From Hirudo medicinalis (lineage: Eukaryota; Annelida; Clitellata; Hirudinida; Hirudinidae), in assembly GCA_011800805.1 (NCBI GenBank), contig MPNW01001057.1:10694-23193 (forward strand): 12,500 bases of DNA, read 5' to 3'. Within the stretch, counting starts at the first letter, position 1. Every line of letters starts with the position of its first letter. The notes beneath the pieces were generated by a model that was not told the origin of the DNA, did no database searches, and saw nothing but the letters and a program-made list of their open reading frames with translations. This document shows positions 8,676-12,500 of this stretch, in pieces. The translations under genes and the position numbers were made by a program.

Positions 8676-8883
8676 AATAATATAATATAATATAATATAA
8701 TATAATGTAATATAATATAATATAATATAATATAATATAATGTAATGTAATGTAATGTAATGTAATGTAATATAATGCAATGTAATGTAATATAATGCAA
8801 TGCAATGCAATGCAATGTAATGTAATGTAATGTAATGTAATGTAATGTAATGCAATGTAACGTAACGTAATGTAATGTAATAT
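8676..8883. repeat. pentanucleotide array (TAATA/TAATG/CAATG/TAACG)n
   Basis: About 41 five-base units arranged in blocks: first TATAA-type, then TGTAA, then TGCAA, TGTAA again, two CGTAA units, and TGTAA. The variants differ by single transitions. Minus-strand His/Leu/Tyr-rich frames (LHYIT repeats) are artefacts. Confidence 0.96.
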
Positions 8884-9037
8884 TAAATAATTCTAACATC
8901 ATAATATTAACACATTCTAAGCATATCATTTGTGTATTTAATTAGTTTTGACGTCTTCCTAATTACCAAGGCTCAACTCACAGTAAAATATTTCCATTTT
9001 TAAATACTGCTACTACTAATAATAATATTAATAATAA

Positions 9038-9077
<40 letters not shown>

Positions 9078-9608
9078 TAATGATAATGAACAACATCATC
9101 ATAGTCGTCGTCATCATCACCATCATCAGGAAACATTTATTCTGCATGCAAAGGCATGTCACAAATGTGCACCTGTAACACTTGTAATCACAAAATGAAT
9201 ATTCCTTAACACGTAATAATGACATGTAGTAATTACTTCGTGAACTCCATCAAACCTTTTCCAAATGGCAAAGTGATCAATGTGAGTGAGCAATAACTTC
9301 ATGTAAGAGTTGTTTCAATACGTTGTCATTGTTTATTGGTCGTAATAAATATTCTCTGGATATTATTATGAATATATAATTATATAAGTTAGGGAATGAT
9401 GATGATGATGATAATAATAGTAATATAATTATTCATTAAAAAGTATAATATTTATATTAAATATTATATTGAACATTAATTAATTTAATGAATTGAAAAG
9501 TGAGTGAAATTCGATTTTACTCCCACCTTAAAATCTCTAAAATCTCGGAGTAATCTAAAAAAATTGCTCCTAAGCCTTTCACGCTTGAACGAAATCAAAT
9601 CAATTCTC
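8884..9608. repeat. AT-rich unique sequence with short AAT, CAT and GAT arrays
   Basis: Contains an AAT array (about 9018-9083), a CAT/CGT patch (9093-9128) and a short GAT-AAT patch (9397-9420). The rest is AT-rich, with no coding exon recognised. Confidence 0.7.
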
Positions 9609-9611
9609 TAC

Positions 9612-9666
9612 GGGTGGGTGGTTGTTTCGATGGTGGGTGGGTGGTTGATGGGTGGGTGTTGGTGGG
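9612..9666 (+). repeat. G-rich (GGGT)n stretch, near-canonical G-quadruplex motif
   Basis: Seven GGG runs lie at 9612, 9616, 9635, 9639, 9650, 9654 and 9664. Loops between the last five runs are 1, 8, 1 and 7 nt, so any four consecutive runs contain one 8-nt loop, just beyond the usual 7-nt limit. The G-rich strand is the transcript strand. Confidence 0.6.
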
Positions 9667-9855
9667 CATTTCAAATCGTTACCCGGCTGACCTGGGTTGA
9701 TGACTCGATTGCAGAGTTTTCATCCTTTAATCATGTTTTTATTATTATTGTTGTTGTTGCTGCTATTGTTAATGTTTTAAATATGTTTCGAGGCAAACAA
9801 TTTTTCTTAAAGCAACTGTTTGAGTAAAAGATCATTTATGTTGACCTGAATATTT

Positions 9856-9985
9856 AATAATAATTATAGTAACATAAATAATAATAATTATAATAATATA
9901 AATTATAATAATTATAGTAATATAAATAATAAAAATATTAGTTATTTTAATAATAATAACTATAGTCATACTAATAATAATATTT
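9856..9985. repeat. 48-bp AT-rich tandem repeat, about 3 copies
   Basis: The anchor AATTATAGTAA begins at 9862 and 9910 and, diverged (AACTATAGTCA), at 9958: exactly 48 bp apart each time. Intervening sequence is AAT/ATAA-rich. Confidence 0.65.
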
Positions 9986-10249
9986 AATAACTTATAAATA
10001 TTTATTAAAGCCAAAAATCTCTCGTTCTCTCAAGACTATAAAACGTTTTATTTATTATTTGATAAAAAGTATTTTGAAAAATCAAAAATTGTTTACAATT
10101 AAAAATTCGTTATTCGATAAAATATATATATTTTAAGAAATTTTTTAAATTACATTAAAATAAAAACCGACGAGAATAAATGACTGCAAAACAACTATTA
10201 TAATAAAATAACAATTATTACAAAACATTTCTATTATGGTAATAAATAA

Positions 10250-10373
10250 TAATAATTGTTCATTAACGTCCGTTGCATAATTAGATGATTAGGACGATGC
10301 TCCAACCACGGGATTCGAACCCGTGTTGCCATCGTGAGTGGCGGAAGTCTTAACCATTAGACCACGAGGTAGC
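10250..10373 (-). mobile_element. tRNA-Glu-derived SINE-like element, copy 1
   Basis: Read on the minus strand, the right-hand 75 bases (10373 to 10299) form a tRNA-like head. Box A is TGGTCTAATGG (10364-10354) and box B is a perfect GGTTCGAATCC (10321-10311). D stem GTCT/AGAC and T stem ACGGG/CCCGT pair fully. The anticodon loop is CACTCAC, Glu-CTC-like but with A in place of the universal U33. The anticodon and acceptor stems pair badly, so this is not a working tRNA gene. About 50 bp of unrelated body follows, ending in AT-rich AACAATTATTA. Copy 2 aligns end to end without gaps (about 99 of 124 bases identical by hand), including the body, which marks a dispersed family rather than an isolated tRNA pseudogene. 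Confidence 0.75.
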
Positions 10374-10485
10374 AGATTTTGTTGTGGCGTTCAATATCAT
10401 GTTGAAGAATTGCTTGGTATCTAAGCTGCCTGTCAGAACACATTCGTCTCATGTTTTCGCTTCGCTTGAATTCAGTTCATATTAA

Positions 10486-10533
10486 AATTATATTATTATT
10501 ATTATTATATTATTATTTTTATTATTATTATTA
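10486..10533. repeat. (ATT)n microsatellite, interrupted
   Basis: ATT units with ATATT and TTTT interruptions, about 165 bp upstream of the exon 2 acceptor. Confidence 0.9.
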
Positions 10534-10696
10534 ATTAGAAATAGCTTTATATAATTTTATTACGCTGTAGTAATTAATAAAAATAATAACTTTTTTTTAT
10601 TTAAACTATTTGCACAATTTTTTTAAATGGCTTTCTTAACTGTTCTTCTTGAATAGTTTTGAAATGTATTATGGAATATTACTCTTATCATTTCAG

Positions 10697-10774
10697 GTCA
10701 GAACAATCTTCGTCAGTGGATTGCCCATGGACACTAGACCGCGGGAATTGTACCTTCTGTTTCAATCCTTCAAG
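10697..10774 (+). CDS. cpo: exon 2, RRM N-terminal part, RBPMS/couch potato family
   Basis: This 78-nt internal exon encodes 26 residues starting [10 protein letters not shown] and continuing [12 protein letters not shown] to a final SFK. IFVSGL is the RNP2 motif on beta-strand 1 of an RRM, and PRELYLLF is the first helix; this wording is diagnostic of RBPMS and Drosophila Couch potato ([26 protein letters not shown]). Family members bind RNA as RRM dimers, and vertebrate RBPMS is reported to favour tandem CAC motifs. Borders are strong: TTTCAG before 10697 and AAG|GTGAGT at 10775, both phase 0. The family's next residues (GYEGS-type, then RNP1) are not found in the remaining 1.7 kb, so the next exon lies outside. 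Skipping it would keep frame but remove RNP2. Arg/Thr versus Ala/Lys and Gln versus Arg differences are ordinary divergence. Confidence 0.94.
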
Positions 10775-11486
10775 GTGAGTTTGTTTCGGTCTCTTCCCAC
10801 TGCAGGTGCACTGCATTTCCATTCGTAATCCATCTCGTCCTAAATGGCAATGAACTCCAACCCTTTAAAACCAGCGAGAGGAAGCAAACTTTTCCAAGCA
10901 CAAAAAATCGGCCTTTCATTACGAGAGGAGTGTTTATTGTTTGCCGGAAGTAGCCAATCTTTCAGGGTCATGTGACCAGTGCTGGCGTTTTCATAGGGCG
11001 ACTGTATTGCATTGACTGGAAACACCCTCGCAAATGAATTTCAAATATTTCCCTGTCTTTCTGCCTCAATGAAGCTTCAACTCAAAATGCTAGTTGGGCT
11101 GATGAACTAACCAAGAGCTGGGTGGTGGATGGATGTGCATGTTGTTGTAACCCTGGCGACAAAACATTAATTTATTTTTGTAATTAATCGATATATTGAC
11201 AAAGTTTGTCATGTTGCATGTAGATTATTTCTACGACTGCACTAGGATGGTTAATTAAAGTTATTGCAGCCCACAAATCGTAGAAGATACGACTCGACAT
11301 CCAATAATCTTATTCAGCGAAGAATCACGCAAGTGATCGTTACGCAATAACGGGCAGCAGGGAATGCGAAAATGTATTATTTACAGGTAATACTACCGCC
11401 TATTACATCACCAAATATTCACTTGTTAACTGAATATTTAATGAATATATTCAGCTCATATTGAGCCCGTCGTTTACAACAATAAT
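10775..11486 (+). other. intron 2, first part
   Basis: Starts with the consensus donor GTGAGT. The first 300 bases are less AT-rich than most of the intron 1 sequence and free of tandem repeats. TCATGTGA (10968-10975) is an M-box/E-box word. The minus-strand frame at 10840-11025 has no family resemblance. A GGTGGATGG patch occurs near 11122. Confidence 0.6.
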
Positions 11487-11610
11487 TAATAATTGTTTAT
11501 TAACGTCAGTAGCGTCCATAGACGACTTGGACGCTGCACCCACAAAAGGATTCGAAACCGCGCTGCCATCGTGAGAGGCGGAAGTCTCAACCATTAGACC
11601 AAGCGGGAGA
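11487..11610 (-). mobile_element. tRNA-Glu-derived SINE-like element, copy 2
   Basis: Collinear, gap-free relative of the element at 10250-10373, in the same orientation. Box A (TGGTCTAATGG on the minus strand, 11601-11591) is intact. Box B carries one substitution (GTTTCGAATCC). The anticodon loop is CTCTCAC, an intact Glu-CTC loop with U33, which identifies the tRNA origin that copy 1 has obscured. The acceptor and T stems are decayed. The AT-rich end matches copy 1 at 20 of 21 bases. No clear target-site duplication was found by eye. Present in intron 2. Confidence 0.72.
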
Positions 11611-11638
11611 ACGTTTATAACAATATATATGGATTGAC

Positions 11639-11676
11639 AGATATGTGGGTGGGTAGATGTGAATGGGTGGGTATCA
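11639..11676. repeat. short (GGGT)n-like patch
   Basis: Degenerate GGGT/GATG units, with two GGGTGGGT words, similar in kind to 9612-9666 but shorter. Confidence 0.6.
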
Positions 11677-12439
11677 TCTCACATTTAATCACAGGTGGAA
11701 AGCTCATCCAGCTCTGGACAAAAGTTGGTTCTTAAAAAAATAAACTCAAGAGCCATCTTCTTTTATGGATTTGTGAGATTAAAGGTCATTTTGAAATAAA
11801 CAAAAAAAATTAAAAACAACATTGAAATAGTCTGAGATAAAAAGCAGATGTTTTGACGTTCAAAAGAAAACTATTACCGAAGAAATTCAATTGTTGTCTT
11901 GCGAGGAAGATTCTCTTGAAATTACACGACAGAAACTCTTGTTATTCATTATTCTTTAGCATTCTTTTCTTTTGCCTTCAAAACAAAAATCAGATCTGAA
12001 AGATTGTAAAATATGGTCCTACACTGAAAGTTCTTAAGAGGCCCTTTTGAAGGACAGATGATTTACAAGCAGAGTTCATTGTGATTGCAATGCTTTCAAT
12101 ACCGTGATTAACTAACTTGTTCTTGTTGGCAAGTTATTCTTGGTTTCAACAAGTCGATAAATTGTCGTCAAACGATGACGTTGAGGTGACGAGATGTGAC
12201 GCTTGGTGGTTCAAAAGATGACTTCGTCTTGAGAAGCTCCTGAGAAGAGAGTTTTTGAGAAGTGATAACCATTTCAAACAAATAAGAGTTGCGCAACTAA
12301 TCCAGCGATTGATTAAAATTGATTGCAAATTACTGAATAATTGATCGAGTGATTGTTTGTGGACTCCTAATTATCGGCCAAAAAATGACAAACAAAAGCA
12401 AAAATCCTCATGTTTTCAACGTAACACCAGCTTATTATG
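11677..12439 (+). other. intron 2 continuation, no gene seen
   Basis: Unique, moderately AT-rich sequence. I looked for the next RRM exon (GYEGS then an RNP1 motif) and did not find it. The minus-strand frame at 12146-12328 shows no recognisable domain. Confidence 0.55.
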
Positions 12440-12500
12440 CTCCACACCACCATCACCAATATCACCACTACAACTACTGCTATCGTCATCATCGTCATCA
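12440..12500. repeat. CAC/CAT-rich microsatellite, cut by window edge
   Basis: Degenerate CACCAC/ATCACC sequence grades into CATCGT units that continue past the window. It contains several CAC words on the transcript strand. Confidence 0.8.

Noticed and set aside
8646..8929. His/Tyr/Leu repeat frames on the minus strand
   Set aside because: A pentanucleotide array gives a 5-residue periodic peptide in any open frame; no start context or splice support.
9504..9827. 107-codon plus-strand frame
   Set aside because: Its middle is the GGGT repeat (Gly/Trp/Val-rich) and the rest is AT-rich with no domain or splice evidence.
10299..10373. Functional tRNA gene on the minus strand
   Set aside because: Boxes A and B are good, but acceptor and anticodon stems do not pair, U33 is lost, and a second copy shares non-tRNA flanks: a SINE.
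10840..11025. 61-codon minus-strand frame near exon 2
   Set aside because: Lies in intron 2 of the opposite-strand gene, has no recognisable motif, and its length is within chance.

Overview
The window reads as nuclear DNA of an invertebrate animal. It is AT-rich, crowded with microsatellites (CAT/ATG, ATT, TCAC, TTCG/TTCA, GGAT and TAATG-type arrays), and has no long continuous coding frames. It carries spliced exons with GT-AG borders and a pair of tRNA-derived SINE-like elements. The phylum cannot be fixed from sequence alone; a spiralian such as an annelid or mollusc is only a guess.

The one gene I can support is the 5' part of an RBPMS/couch potato (cpo) family RNA-binding protein gene on the + strand. 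A TATA box (2286-2294), a matching initiator (2312-2318) and an inverted CCAAT (2255-2259) precede a 5' UTR of about 180 nt. The start codon at 2496 has a strong context. Coding exon 1 (2496-2618) gives an Asn-rich, acidic N-terminus ending in ...TDEQ. After an 8,078-bp intron, exon 2 (10697-10774) encodes the first 26 residues of the RRM, beginning [10 protein letters not shown]. Both borders are phase 0, so the spliced product reads ...DEQ-VRTIF..., the same arrangement as the ...EEE-VRTLF... of known RBPMS/Cpo proteins. The rest of the RRM lies beyond the window.

Layout: 1-2285 is 5' flank, with CAT, ATT, TTCG/TTCA and TCG/TCA arrays, a paired E-box and CRE at 263-288, and an AT-rich stretch at 877-1460. 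2286-2618 is promoter, 5' UTR and exon 1. 2619-10696 is intron 1, which holds most of the tandem repeats, including 11-, 31-, 35- and 48-bp minisatellites, a (TCAC)n array full of CAC motifs, and a pentanucleotide array. 10697-10774 is exon 2. 10775-12500 is intron 2, running off the window. Two SINE-like copies in the same orientation (10250-10373 and 11487-11610) flank exon 2.

The most interesting points are: the recovered exon 1/exon 2 pair and promoter; an in-frame GAT repeat at the exon 1 donor that could give an optional acidic insert; a large array of CAC motifs, the reported target of RBPMS proteins, inside the gene's own first intron; a tRNA-Glu(CTC)-like SINE family in direct orientation around the RRM exon; and microsatellite interruptions that fall almost wholly at CpG versus TpG/CpA. 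Nothing here looks like a prokaryotic or viral system.
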